This document shows, one piece after another, positions 33,539 through 44,729 of a stretch of 64,000 nt of DNA (its first letter is position 1; each line of letters starts with the position of its first letter). Source of the stretch: Cornus controversa (taxonomy: Eukaryota; Streptophyta; Magnoliopsida; Cornales; Cornaceae); contig CM048846.1 of the NCBI GenBank assembly GCA_026545225.1, positions 50,708,270 through 50,772,269 of the forward strand, given 5' to 3'. The translations under genes and the position numbers were made by a program. The notes beneath the pieces were generated by a model. That model saw only the letters and a list, made by a program, of their open reading frames with translations. It was not told the DNA's origin and did no database searches.

Positions 33539-33836
33539 CCCACACCCATTTCTCTCTCTCTCTAACTTCTCTCTCTATATAATTATATAGTGTGTATATA
33601 TATATATATTTTCTCTCTCTAAAACAATCTGTTTGTCTCTCTAGCTTTCTGCGTACGTGCGATCAAAGGATGGATCCATCACTGTCCATTGTCTTTGTTC
33701 ACAATCACGAGGGATTAATTAAGGAAGTGATTAAAGCACTTCTAGTTTATGATTCTTCTTCTAGTTTATGATTCTTCTTACTTTTTTCTTCCATTCTAAT
33801 TTCTAGTGAGAGAACAAAGCCAAAAAAAAAAAAATA

Positions 33837-33943
33837 GCCTACGTGGAGACCTTCCCCTACTTGTATGCGAGGACGTTGCCTACGTGGCAGGGCAGCCTAC
33901 GTGGAAACCTTCCCCTATGAGGACGTTGCCAATGTGGCAGGGT
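33837..33943. repeat. 58-bp tandem duplication with three TACGTGG motifs
   Basis: Two copies starting GCCTACGTGG (33837 and 33895) share ACCTTCCCCTA and GAGGACGTTGCC. TACGTGG occurs at 33840, 33881 and 33898; the middle one, TACGTGGC, is a full ABRE match. It lies about 540-640 bp upstream of the BRI1 start codon. Confidence 0.75.
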
Positions 33944-33984
33944 CATCGCCTTGAAATTATGGACGCTTCACGGTTACAATTCCA

Positions 33985-34150
33985 AGACTCTTTAAATTCG
34001 GGTCGAATACTTTGTAAAAATATATAAAATTTTTATCACGTTATACTCATGTTTCATGACACGTTGAACACTCTTTAAACACATGTCGAATACTTCATAA
34101 AAGTGTACTGAATTTTTGTTGTGTTTGAATTTTTGTCGTGTTATACTTGT
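33985..34150. mobile_element. hAT family E-like fragment upstream of BRI1
   Basis: Repeated words CACGTTATACTCATGTTTC, GACACGTTGAACACTCTTTA and AATTTTTGTCGTGTTATAC resemble the subterminal CACGTGTC/ATACTTCATAAAAGTGTCC part of the elements at 27449 and 53774. No termini seen. Confidence 0.35.
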
Positions 34151-34164
34151 GTTCAGGAACCACT

Positions 34165-34270
34165 CCATTACATGATTCTTGATTCTTGATTCAATTTGAA
34201 ATGACATTATTGATTGATTCAATTTTTAAATTTGAAATGACATTATTGAGTCTTGATTCAATTTTTAAGA
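34165..34270. repeat. Short tandem duplication (GATTCAATTTTTAAATTTGAAATGACATTATTGA)
   Basis: The AAATGACATTATTGA and GATTCAATTT blocks are repeated two to three times with a period of about 46 bp. Confidence 0.7.
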
Positions 34271-36134
34271 ATAAAATATAAGAGAAATTTACGTTATTTA
34301 AGTTAAGAAAAAAGTAAAAATAAAGTGTATTTCTCATTTCCCTTTACTATATTAAAAAGTATCACCATTTCAACTATTTATAGTAAAAAAAAAAAAAAAC
34401 TATTTAATGTTGCATCTTATAAATTATTAGGTACTATACAATATTAGTTACATGATAAAATAAAACAAGCTTTCATTCAACTTAACTCTAGGGAAAAACC
34501 TACACTAAAGTCGAATGAAAGAGTGTAGCATTTAATTAGGGCTAATTGTTCGAGAGAGTGAGTCCGAAGTCTACAAGTATTAGGCTCGTGTATGTTCGAG
34601 TTGGCTACGAGTAGCAAGTCTGAGAGATTCAATAACTAGTGTCCGTTTGGGATAACTTCTTGAGAGATTGAAACAGACCCAAAAAGTCATTTTCAAAAAA
34701 TATTTGTGTGTGATGAAATAAAAAAAATGGACATCTAATGAAAGTGAAAGTCCTAAAACGTCCGTTCAAATAAAGTCGAAAAAACTTATTCTCGAAATGA
34801 AGTCATAATTATTTTAAGTAGTAAATTTTATAAACAATTTTGTCTTCTTTTTATTTTGTAAAATTTGCCTATTAAAAAAATTTTGTCAAATTAAAATTGT
34901 GTTAATTATAGAAGGAATTTTACAAAATGCATCTATCAAACATTTTTTTTTTTTAAATTTCTTTTAATGAAGGTATTTTAAATGAAAAGAATTTTAAAAT
35001 AAAAAATTCCTTCAATTGTTCACCTTCAAGATCTTTCAAAATCACTGCACAACACTAACTCAATCTTTTACATAAATGGTGAATCTCAAGACAAGAAAAA
35101 GAGGGTCAATAGTAAAAAACAACACGGCACGTCAAATCTTTACCAAACACACACATACATATATCGAATCTTCATCTTATGCTTCTTTTATGTTAGTAGT
35201 TTGTGCATTATCTTTGGCTATTGACACGTTTGAAAGCATATATAAATAGAATAGATAGATTTGTATGTAATTTTGGTCAACAGTCAACGCTGGAATCGCA
35301 TGTGATCAATTAGAATAATTAAGTGCATGTACCATAATTCCTACTCTAAAGCAAGTATTCAATGAACTTTAGGAAAAATAAATAATAAAAATTAAGATTA
35401 GGTAATATATCGATTAGACTCTTAATTTTGATATTTTTGACTACACGTTTAGAATTTTAAGTTTATATATTAATTTTTCTCTTCCGTTAGTATAATATTT
35501 TTTCTAATTTCGATATTTTTTACTACACTTCTGTAATAATTTTTTTTTTTTAAATTTTACTCTTTTTAAAAATAATTTATGTGAGTGAAGTGGTGGACTC
35601 TATCATTTCACTTATATAAATGACTTTAAAAAACTGTCAAATTAGACGTGTGTCGTGAGTTATAAATTCCGAAGTTCAAATTGGGGCATGATTTTTGGGC
35701 ATAAAGAAATCGAACTTGTAGCTATATTAGAAAAGTTAAGCCTCAAGTACTTTGAGAACAATAAATAAGACAATATAGAAGTGAATTGAATATAACTTCT
35801 AATGTTATAGAGAAAAAAAAATCACTAACAATGGAAGGAATCATTTAGAATTACCCATTGTTAAATGCGTCTATAAAAAAAAAAAAAAAAAATTTTGTTT
35901 TGATTATTGATGGTCTCAAAACTTATTTATTGTATAATAGTAGCAATACATGCAAGTACACTCTACTAATCTTTTTCTTTTAAATAAAATGACAAGAAGA
36001 TTCATAACCTCATTAATGTATCATCTCTTATTTTATAATATCATAATTGTCCTTTATACTATAAATTTTAACTTTTTTTACATTCTTTAGAGAGAACTTT
36101 TTTCTTGGGTCATTATTTTTTTACGTACTTTTTT
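34271..36134. other. AT-rich intergenic sequence
   Basis: AGTGTCCGTTTGGGATAACTT at about 34640 resembles a GTCCGTTTGG-type MITE end but no partner was found. A/T homopolymers are frequent. No coding or RNA gene seen. Confidence 0.5.
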
Positions 36135-36695
36135 TTTAATCTTGTCAAAAAAGATAATTTATTCAACAGAGACAACCTTTTTTTTTTTATTCTGTCAAAA
36201 AAAATAATTTAATTAACAACAATTACTTTTTTTTGAGTACTCTAAAAAAAAGATACTTTATTCAACAAAGATAACGTTTTTTGGATACATTATTTTTTGT
36301 CTTGTCAAAAGAGAGAATTTTTTTTGGTCCCTCCCTTTTTTTTCTTTTTTTTTTCTGGTCTAGTCAAAGAAAATACTTTATTCAACAGAGATAATATTTT
36401 TTATTGGATCCTGTAAAAAAGAAATAACATTATTTTTGGGCTTCTTTTTTTTTATTTATTTTGCGTAGTATACATTTTTTTTGTTCATGTCAAAAGAGAT
36501 AATTTATTCAATAGTAATAACTCTTTTTGGGGTCTTTTTCTTTCGGTTCATGAAAAAAAAATAATTTATTCAACAGAGATAATTTTTTTTTTTACTTTTT
36601 TTTGTCCTGTCAAAATAAATAATTTATTCAACATAGATAAAAAAAAAAAAAAAAAAATTGGTATTTGTTTTATCTTGTCAAAAAAGACCGAAAAT
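36135..36695. repeat. Minisatellite, about ten units of 50-70 bp
   Basis: Each unit has a TCTTGTCAAAAAAGA core, then TAATTTATTCAACAGAGATAA, then a T-rich spacer. Cores begin near 36140, 36190, 36238, 36300, 36359, 36408, 36483, 36545, 36605 and 36671. Unit length varies through the T/A homopolymers. Confidence 0.85.
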
Positions 36696-37078
36696 ATTAA
36701 AAATTGGAGACAGAGATAACAATATTTGAAAGAATAGTTGTATAATTTAAAAAAATATAATCATTCACTTATAAAATTAATATTAAAAGTTTCATTTATT
36801 TTAACATGAGAGTGCAAACTTGTGAATATCACCTCCTTACATGCAATATATAATTGTAAAACTTATTAATTTGATTGTAAGAGCTCCGAACTTAAATCTA
36901 CTCTTTAAAAAAAATAAAGTCTGATCACTCAAATCAATTTATAATACCGACAAGAATTGTAATATAACATTGCCTTTTCAACCTTTCAGAAAGCCGATGG
37001 TTAAAGTTTTCAAAGAAACAAAGTCAAAACTCTCATTAAATTGGCACTCTTATTATATATACATATATCTATATATAT
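36696..37078. other. Intergenic spacer
   Basis: AT-rich, no recognised feature; ends in a TATATAT stretch flanking the next element. Confidence 0.5.
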
Positions 37079-37935
37079 GAGGAATGTTAAGAGCACTCGT
37101 GCACGACTGTCCGTTCTCAATAACACTCTTGATTATAGCTTTTATAATTAAATATATTAATGAGTTGTCTCTTATTTTTATAAAAAATTAAATATATTAT
37201 ATTTTAAAAATTATTATCCTTTTTAATATCTTTTTTATTTTATTAATTTTTTACCAGCTCTTTTCTCTCTTTATATGCGTGCGTGTGTATATAAACAACT
37301 AAGCCTTGTGTTAATAAATTAGTCTTATATATCACTTCTTATTTTTTATTATCTATCATTCACTTGTCTATCAATGAACCATCGCCATCTCTCTTACGAA
37401 GTAACTCAAACTCAATTATACAATTTTACTTCAACTAAAACTAAATTTCATATTTTTACTTTAATCAAAACTTCAAAAATTTATCCAATTGACTTGAATC
37501 AATATATATATATATATATATAGTTAAAAACAATTGAAAAAGAGAGAAAAAAAAATTATTCACACTAGTTGATTGAAAAAAAGAAGCTAATTAACAAAGA
37601 AGATATTATTAAAAGAGTAATAATGCCCTAAAATATACGTAATATTTTTAGTTTTACATAAAAGTATGAGACAATTAATTAATAAAAAATGCTACATGTC
37701 CTGAATAAATATATCGAAATATATATGTGGCAGTGATATTTAAGTTTATTTCATAAAATAATGCGTTATGTCACCTGCCACATAAATTTAAGATATATTT
37801 CGAAATATTTATTCGAGACGTGTAGCATTGCTCTTAATTAATAGCTTTAATTATAAAAGTTATGATTGATTGTTCAACCAATCAAAAGCGTAACTAACGA
37901 AGAAAAGTGTTGCGCGACTGTCATTAACATTCCTC
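37079..37935. mobile_element. Mutator-like non-autonomous element with long inverted ends
   Basis: GAGGAATGTTAAGAGCACTC at the left and its inverted counterpart ending TTAACATTCCTC at the right frame the element. Similarity continues inwards (GCACGACTGTC, then GATTATAGCTTTTATAATTA versus GATT..ATAACTTTTATAATTA), giving inverted ends of roughly 80 bp. Flanks are TATATATAT on both sides, so a 9-bp TA-rich target duplication is possible but not distinguishable from local (TA)n. No transposase. A foldback MITE is nested inside. Confidence 0.7.
37684..37833. mobile_element. Nested foldback MITE, 150 bp, with 9-bp target duplication
   Basis: AATGCTACATGTCCTGAATA, TATCGAAATATAT and ATGTGGCAG are mirrored inverted as CACCTGCCACAT, ATATTTCGAAATAT and CGAGACGTGTAGCATT. 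TTAATTAAT flanks both sides (37675-37683 and 37834-37842), a 9-bp duplication typical of Mutator-type insertion. The element folds almost completely on itself. Confidence 0.8.
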
Positions 37936-38914
37936 TATATATATAATTGAGATCCACTGTTGTACTACACTGGTCTGTACATTGTAATATTATAACATTG
38001 TTATTGAAACACACACGAACACACACTATTGTGTATTTCAATCACATTCTTTCATTGTTGTACTGTATATGTACATTCAAATTGGATGAGAGGAATTGAG
38101 TTTAGTTATAGCTTTTTTTTCAATAATTATTTACATTGTAAATAATCCAGAGTAAATTAAGAAGAAAAATTATTAATGAATTTGTCCTAATTATATGGTA
38201 CGCCTTGTGCAGTGCAGCACTGAACAGGATGGGCCCGTTTAATTAATCCTCGCCGTTGGTCGAGTCTGATAGATTAAAAAGTAAGTACTTTGGAGGGTAA
38301 CACAGTACCTGTCCCTCTATCTAAGCTGTAAATCTACAACTCTGTAGTGAAATTACTAAAACACCATGTCTCTTTACGACAATATTGATTTCACCAGTCA
38401 ATAAATATCAACTTTGAGGGCTACTTTCGTCATTATATTACGATTTCGTCGTTTGTGGTCAGGATAGAAAATCCTCGTTCCATTGAACTTTGAAGGAACT
38501 TTTTTTTTTTTTTTCGTTTTTGGGATTAGAGGTGTTTGGTAACAGGTAGGAATGCAAACTGGGTTGTGTGACCCAATGTGCTGTGTGCACTTATTGGGCC
38601 AAAAAAGGGTGGGCTGAATCAGATTTGAATTTGCACCAAGTCAAGCTAGGTTGATATAATAACTTGCAGTGAACTTCGTATTTGGAGTTGAGGTCTAATA
38701 AGGGTCCATAAATTTTTTTTTTTTTTTCATACGAGATAGTTGGTCTAATAACGGTCCATAAATATTCTTATCTTTTTTATTTTATTTGCTATAGTTATTC
38801 AAATCTGATTCAACCCACATCGATTAAGAGAGAATTTCTATAGGACTATTATTTGACCAACTATATTGTATGGAAAGGAGTGTTGAATCTTAAAATGGAA
38901 CAAGAACAACACAT
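37936..38914. other. Intergenic sequence
   Basis: A GC-richer patch at about 38205-38300 contains GTGCAGTGCAGCACTG. Two TCTAATAA.GGTCCATAAAT copies lie at about 38694 and 38742. No gene identified. Confidence 0.45.
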
Positions 38915-39250
38915 TCATATTTCGTAAATGAGAATGTTGAGGTGGATGAGTGGAGTGACTAGGAAAAATAAGATTACTAATGAGAATGTGAGAGAAAATT
39001 AGGTGTTGCGTTCATCAAGAAGAAAATTAGAGAGAGAGTAGGCTTAGATGGTTTGGAAACGTATATCAGAGACCCAAAAACGCGTTGGTGAGGTGATCAA
39101 AATTAACATTGGAGGAGGTTCTAAAAAATGATTTTATAAAATTAAACATAGTCGGAGAAATGACATGTAATAAAAAAAAATGAAGAGAAAGAATTCATGT
39201 GACCGACCTATTCATATGAAATTAAGGCAATGATGATGATGATAATAATG
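38915..39250 (+). pseudogene. LINE (RTE-like) ORF2 C-terminal relic and 3' tail
   Basis: Translation gives EMRMLRWMSGVTRKNKITNE with later G-rich/arginine blocks in shifted frames (VGLDGLETYIRDPK, resembling the LRWFGHV.RRP motif of plant LINE ORF2 ends). The relic runs into ACCGACCTATTCATATGAAA and a (GAT)n/(AAT)n tail near 39230-39250, the kind of simple 3' tail left by RTE-clade LINEs. Stops and frameshifts make it dead. Confidence 0.65.
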
Positions 39251-40512
39251 AAAAGTATTCATAGGTAGTTACTACGTGGTACTCAGGCCAATGAAAACTA
39301 TTCATTTTCCTTGACAAAAGAGAAATGAGAAGTTTTTAGTAAAAATAAAGAGTTTTTATTGACTTAAAGTATCACATAGTAAAAACCCCGAAATATTAAA
39401 TGCTACGGGGATGATAGTCTATCTAATTTAGTTGAGTGGATGAAGTTAACAATGTAAAAAAGTGGTTGTCCTTGAAGAATGATGGGAAGTGTAAATTCTA
39501 ATAGCATCGTTATTACGTCTTTGTAGGGGCAGCTCAAGATAATTTGAGGCCTAGGGTGGGAGGTTAACATGTAATAGACTAATATCAAATTCTAGTCAAT
39601 AATATTTATTTAAAAATTATTATATCTAATTGGATCATTATTTACTAACATATCTATTAATTTTTTATCAACATTTTTTCATTGTTTATATGTATAGATA
39701 TTTGTTAAGATAGAATATGATTTTTTATTAAGATCATTCTTTTTCTTTACTTGGTTCACTTTCTTTCAAATTTTTTTTTTATTTTCTTTGTAAAAAAATT
39801 TCTTATCACACATTTTATTATCATTATGAATCTAAATCACTAATAATTTATTATTATTACTGTATAATCTTCTAATTCTTTTAGATGACATTGTTGTTCA
39901 TTTGTTCAATTTTCACCTAAATGTTTTCTTGTTTGGCTATTAATTATAAAATAAAATAAAAATTGTAATGGGAGAATAAGAAAAAACATGAGGAATAGGA
40001 AAGAAAAGATAAAAATTAATAGGAGAAGATGAAAAGTATTCTAATCCAAAATTTTCACAATTATCGGTTAAGTATATATTCAACCATTAATTAAAAAAAA
40101 CATGGAATTAGGAGAGAGCAAGAGAGAAAAAAGAGGGAGATGGTGAGATAAGAGTAAAAATTAGGAGTTTTAAAATGTATCAAATTATTTGGGTCCACTA
40201 TTAAATATTGGGCGCCTAAAACAAAAATTTTAGGAAGTTTAATAATATTAAAATAAAATTATTTGGGCTCACTATTGAATCTATACTATTGGTTGGGGCC
40301 TAACAATATAAGAAAATAAATTTTTTAGAAAGTCTAATAATTTTAGAAAATAATTTTTTTAGTAAGTCTTATTAAGACAATAAAAAATTTTGAGGGCCTT
40401 CTATTGTCCTAAGTCGCTAACGGCACCAACCGACTCTGCGCCTTTGCAAAACTAATTGGGGGTAGAACAGGTCAAATTAAACATCCCTATTATTTGTTTG
40501 GACTTTACTAGT
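39251..40512. other. Intergenic sequence
   Basis: AT-rich. TTGGGGCCTAACAATATAAG and AGTCTAATAATTTTAGAAAA blocks around 40200-40390 repeat two or three times in degenerate form. No gene. Confidence 0.45.
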
Positions 40513-40514
40513 GA

Positions 40515-40592
40515 TCTCTTACTCATCGGTGAGTAAGAGATTTTATCCACACTTTTTATGATAGCCGTTAGATTAAATCTAACGGCTATGTT
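40515..40592. repeat. Two perfect palindromes in the left TIR
   Basis: CTCTTACTCA-TCGG-TGAGTAAGAG (40516-40539) and ATAGCCGTTAGAT-TAA-ATCTAACGGCTAT (about 40561-40589) are both perfect inverted repeats. The second copy at about 40805-40880 has lost some symmetry. Confidence 0.8.
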
Positions 40593-41448
40593 CCAAACCC
40601 ACATTTCTTTTTTTCAAAAATCATAAAACTACTATCTCTAATTTTATTTCCCAAAATTAATCCTTACTATTGTTAAAAAAATGTAATTACTAAAAAAAAT
40701 TCAAAATGTACTTAAAATGTTATATTTAAAACACTAATGCGAAATTAAAGGAACTGGAATCATCAAACAAACGTATTTAAAATATTTCAAAATATCAGTA
40801 GTAATCTCTTGTTCACCGGTGAGTAAGAGATTTTATCCACACTTTTTATGATAGCCGTTAGATTAAATATAACGGTTAGGTTCCAAACCCACCTTTCTCT
40901 TTCCCAAAAACTACAAAATCACTCTCTCTAATTTTATTTTCCAAAATTAATCCTTACCATTGTTAAAAAAATGTAATTACCAAAAAAAAATTCAAAATGT
41001 ATTTAAAACACTAACCCGAAATTAAAGGAACTAGAATCATCAAACAAATGTATTTAAAATATTTTAAAATATATAAATGTTTCATTAGAAAACTATTAAG
41101 AGTTTTTTTTTTCTCCTTTTTGGATTGATAGATTTTAGTGTTAAGTCTTAACTTTAATATTAACCAAGATGATAGATATTGGTGTCAACTCTAATAATAA
41201 CAAAGATCTAAAAAAAAAAAAAAAAAAAGAAAAGGAAAAGAAAGCATCCATGACGATAATTTTAGGTGGATAAATTCTAATACAGAATTATGAGGATTTT
41301 GATAAAAAGAAAAAAGAAAAATAAAAAATTAGAATTTAAATTATATTCAAATTACAATTATTTAATTTCTCAACGAATTTAGTAGTGAAACAAATAACCT
41401 ACAAGGTAAATATAAGAATTATGTGTACTATTTACGTGAATATATACT

Positions 41449-41662
41449 AAGGCCCTGTTTGGATTGGCTTTTGAAAAGCGACTTTCGACTTTTTAAGCTC
41501 AAAAGTCGTTTTGGAGAGTGTTTGGATTGGTAGGACGGAAGAGTTTCGGAATCCAAAAGGAGCGTTTAAAGGAAGTTGGGGGTACCAGCTTCCTGATTTA
41601 GCTTCTGCTTCTCTTTTTCTTCTGCGTAAAAGCCGTAACAAAAGCTCTGTCAAACAATGCCT
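41449..41662. mobile_element. GGCCCTGTTTGG-type MITE (family C), copy 2
   Basis: Left end AGGCCCTGTTTGGATTGGCT, right end TCAAACAATGCCT; interior matches 7308-7522 throughout (GAAAAGCGACTTTCGACTTT, GGAGCGTTTAAAGGAAG, GGTACCAGCTTCCTGATTTA). It is nested between the arms of the long-TIR element. Confidence 0.8.
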
Positions 41663-41904
41663 ACGTAAGGGTGGGATAACCACCTTTTTTTTTTCCTCAG
41701 TGTTTGTATAATAATATACTAAAAGGTTTGAATGCTTTTTAGGTAATTACATTTTTAAACCATGTAAAGGATTAATTTTAGAAAATTTAATTAGAGAGAG
41801 TAGTTTTGTAATTTTTGAAAAGGAGAAAGGTGAATTTGGAAAGTGATCGTTAACTTTAATCTAACAATTATGATAAAAAGTGGAAATAAAATCTCTTACT
41901 CACC

Positions 41905-43406
41905 TAAATAAAAAACAATTTAGATTCTGTATCTTCAAATATTATCTGACCTTCAACAACCAACACTTCTATAAAACAAACACTTAAAATGAAGGGCATG
42001 TATAATTTAATTATATAAGAGTTAGAAAAAAATAGTTTACAAATAGGATGTGTTTAGTTTAGATTTTTTTTAAAAAAATAAATTTTAAAAAGCTATATAT
42101 ATATATATATATAGTTTGAAGAGCATAAAATCAAGAAAAATGATAAAAGACCCTATCGATATTATTAGTGACCGGATAATTTAAACAATGAAAAAAAACT
42201 CTATCTTTATTTATTATTAATTAAAAAAATTCATTAGACACTGATAATTGGAGTCTACAAAAAAAGAAAAAAGAAAAAGAAAAAGAAAAAGCATGACTCT
42301 TAAAAATAAAAAATAGACACTCATAATTCATAAATCCAAACCTTGTGGTTCCTAAGCTTGCTTTTTACTCACTTTTGTGAACTGATTTTTGCTTTAACTT
42401 TCCACGGACAATGATTGGTTGTTAGGCATATTCAAGCAGTCACAATAGATTCTACTTAAGATTTAGCCACTTTTTTACGGACCTAAAAAAAGTACAGTCT
42501 AGTTTACTAATATTTTACACCCACATCATATAGACTTACTTGAGCTTTTGAAATTCTTCTTAGATGAGGCTGATATGACTGTCAGTCCGTCCCCATCTCT
42601 CTCTCTCTCTCTCTCTCTCCAGCTATCACTCTTCTCTCTCTCTCTCCAAATATATTCATATACATATACATACATATATATATATATATATGTAGGGTCC
42701 CACAAAAGGTATATCATTTCCAAAGTGCCCTACTTTGATCATCTTCTCATCCAATTCAAATTAATGGCACTGAAAAATTTGGGGCAAGGGTGGGGATGGG
42801 CGTGATGATGACTTGGAGGGACCCATGATCTGTAACAAACACGTGTCCTTGTCCAGCATGCTTACGTGGACCAATAATAGGCGTTTAATGGTTGTACCAA
42901 TCAATCACATTGACCATTCATCACCGACAACCTGTCCAGTCCGTCACTGTTACGCTAGTAAAATTGCTGTTGACACCACACTATTGTTTCACTACATCAA
43001 GCCCAACGTCACAACCCACATACATGTATGTATATATAAATATATGAATGTGTACATATTAACTGTACTATTATCACTAACATGCGCATTGCAGCTACAT
43101 TGTTCATCACAAAGAGAAAGAAAATGTGGTAGTAAAGACTTAAAAACACCACACGTGCATGAACACGCGCATAGAATTATTGGAGAGAGAGAGAGAAGAG
43201 AGAGAGAGAGAGGGTCCGACCAATTAAGGAGTTAGATTACATTAGGTGCAGAGTTTGGGAGGGTTGTTAAATGTTAGGTAGGGAATGGGGATTGAGGAGG
43301 GTGCGTAGGATAAGAGTGGTGTTGTGTGTGAAGGATAAGATAAGAACATTTACAAATGATGGTTGTAATCAATAAAGGTTTATATGATTAAGTTGCAATG
43401 TTTTTT

Positions 43407-43445
<39 letters not shown>

Positions 43446-44160
43446 GTGGGGCTGTTCTTTCTTTTTGGTCTTTTGTTTTGAAAGTTTTGTGGGACTACAC
43501 AACCCTAAAATTGGGACAAGGTTGTGTTAAACACGGTCATACGAAAATTGCTCCATTTTTGTGTGTGGTGTGTGTTTTATCAAAATATCTCTATCTTGAA
43601 GGATATTAACTAGTCCTCGACCAACTATTTTCTTCATTCGGTAAATACCTAACCAACTATTCTATGTCATAGGGTTAGTTGTTCTATTATATTATTATTA
43701 TTATTATTATTAATTAATTAATTAATTTAATTTTTGAACATTTTTGGTGACCTAATTACAAATACATCAACTTTTAAATAGTATATGATCAAAAAAATAA
43801 CTTATATAAAGTAATTACAAATATAACAATTTATACTATTTCGGTCCAAATTGACCTTAAGAACTTTTAGACCATTACACAATTGCCCTTCACTTGTCTG
43901 TTTACCTAAATGTCTCTAAATAAACAAAAAGTCATTTTTACCCTAATTTCCTTTTACATCAAATTATAAAAATAGTCTCATTAAAATTTCAAAAACAAAA
44001 CAGAGATATATATCTTAACTCTATTATGTATCTTTTCTCTCACTCTAATGTTTTGTCTTTATAACTCTCTCACTACCCCAGGCCCAACATATTTCCTCTT
44101 TCTCTCTCTAATTCTCTCTTTCTCTCCCTAACATATTTCTTCTCTCTCTCTCTCTTTCCG
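41905..44160. other. Intergenic sequence with GA/CT and TA microsatellites
   Basis: (TA)n at about 42093-42113; (CT)n at about 42595-42648 and (TA)n at 42672-42692; (GA)n at about 43182-43212 and 43408-43442; (ATT)n with (TTAA)n at about 43690-43728. The CACGTG-containing block at 42835-42910 is GC-richer. No coding gene recognised. A CT-rich stretch at 44095-44158 may be the leader of the relic transcript below. Confidence 0.5.
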
Positions 44161-44695
44161 ATGACCACCACCTCCGGACTCCACTGACCACTATGTTTAC
44201 AATTTCACAGGTAAAACAATAACTATTACATTTTTATTTGAATTTTGCCAATATAGAAGAAATAGAGAAATTAACAGATCTTAGGACATATAATGGTTAT
44301 ATAAACCTTATCTTGTATTTAATTTGTGTTGTTCGAATTTTTAGAAAATGAGAATATGCTCTTGTATGAGGTTATGGGTTTATTTAGTTTTTATATTGAA
44401 CTTTTACCATTTAATTTAGTTATGTATATTTTACTTTTGGATGATTTGATTTTCTTGTAATGCGATTTGTGTAGTCTGGTAGGATACATCATTTTTTGAT
44501 AAATTGAATTTTTATGCATTAAATTGGATTGAATGCAGAAAACTCATGGCACCAAGAGAAAGATTCTATATGATGTTCATTGGACACGAACCAGGCATAT
44601 ACACTCAATGGCCAAATTGTGAGGCACTTGCAGCGTTCACTCGTTGAAACAACAATGCAGCAAATCGTGGATCCTTATACTGGAATGAGCAAGTG
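44161..44695 (+). pseudogene. Two-exon gene relic with viroplasmin-like (Cauli_VI) domain
   Basis: Exon 2 (about 44539-44695) follows an acceptor (GAATGCAG) and precedes a donor (GTGGTAAAC). From ATG 44546 it reads MAPRERFYMMFIGHEPGIYT, then QWPNCEALAAF and a stop at 44645. The pattern F-Y-.-.-F-.-G-.-.-P-G-I-Y-.-.-W-.-.-C is the short viroplasmin-like domain found in caulimovirus inclusion-body proteins and in many plant RNase H-like and transposon proteins. A possible exon 1 lies at 44161-44210 with donor TTTCACAG/GTAAAA. The domain is cut short and no RNase H domain follows, so it is not functional. Confidence 0.4.
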
Positions 44696-44729
44696 GTAAA
44701 CTTTCTGGTCTACCCCCACCTGTAATTGC

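Larger units (their letters stand above)
40513..41904. mobile_element. Long-TIR element (Mutator-like) with doubled left end and nested MITE
   Basis: GGTGAGTAAGAGATTTTAT begins the left inverted repeat at 40529 and again at 40819 (290-bp duplication). The right end 41728-41904 is the inverted copy, ending ATCTCTTACTCACC. Inverted similarity extends about 180 bp (GTTAGATTAAA, CCACCTTTCTC, AAAACTACTCTCTCTAAT, AAAATTAATCCTT, AATGTAATTACC). Both left ends are preceded by a fragment of an inverted end (CTCTTACTCATC, CTCTTGTTCACC), as if two elements were joined end to end. No transposase. Family C MITE copy 2 sits inside. Confidence 0.7.
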
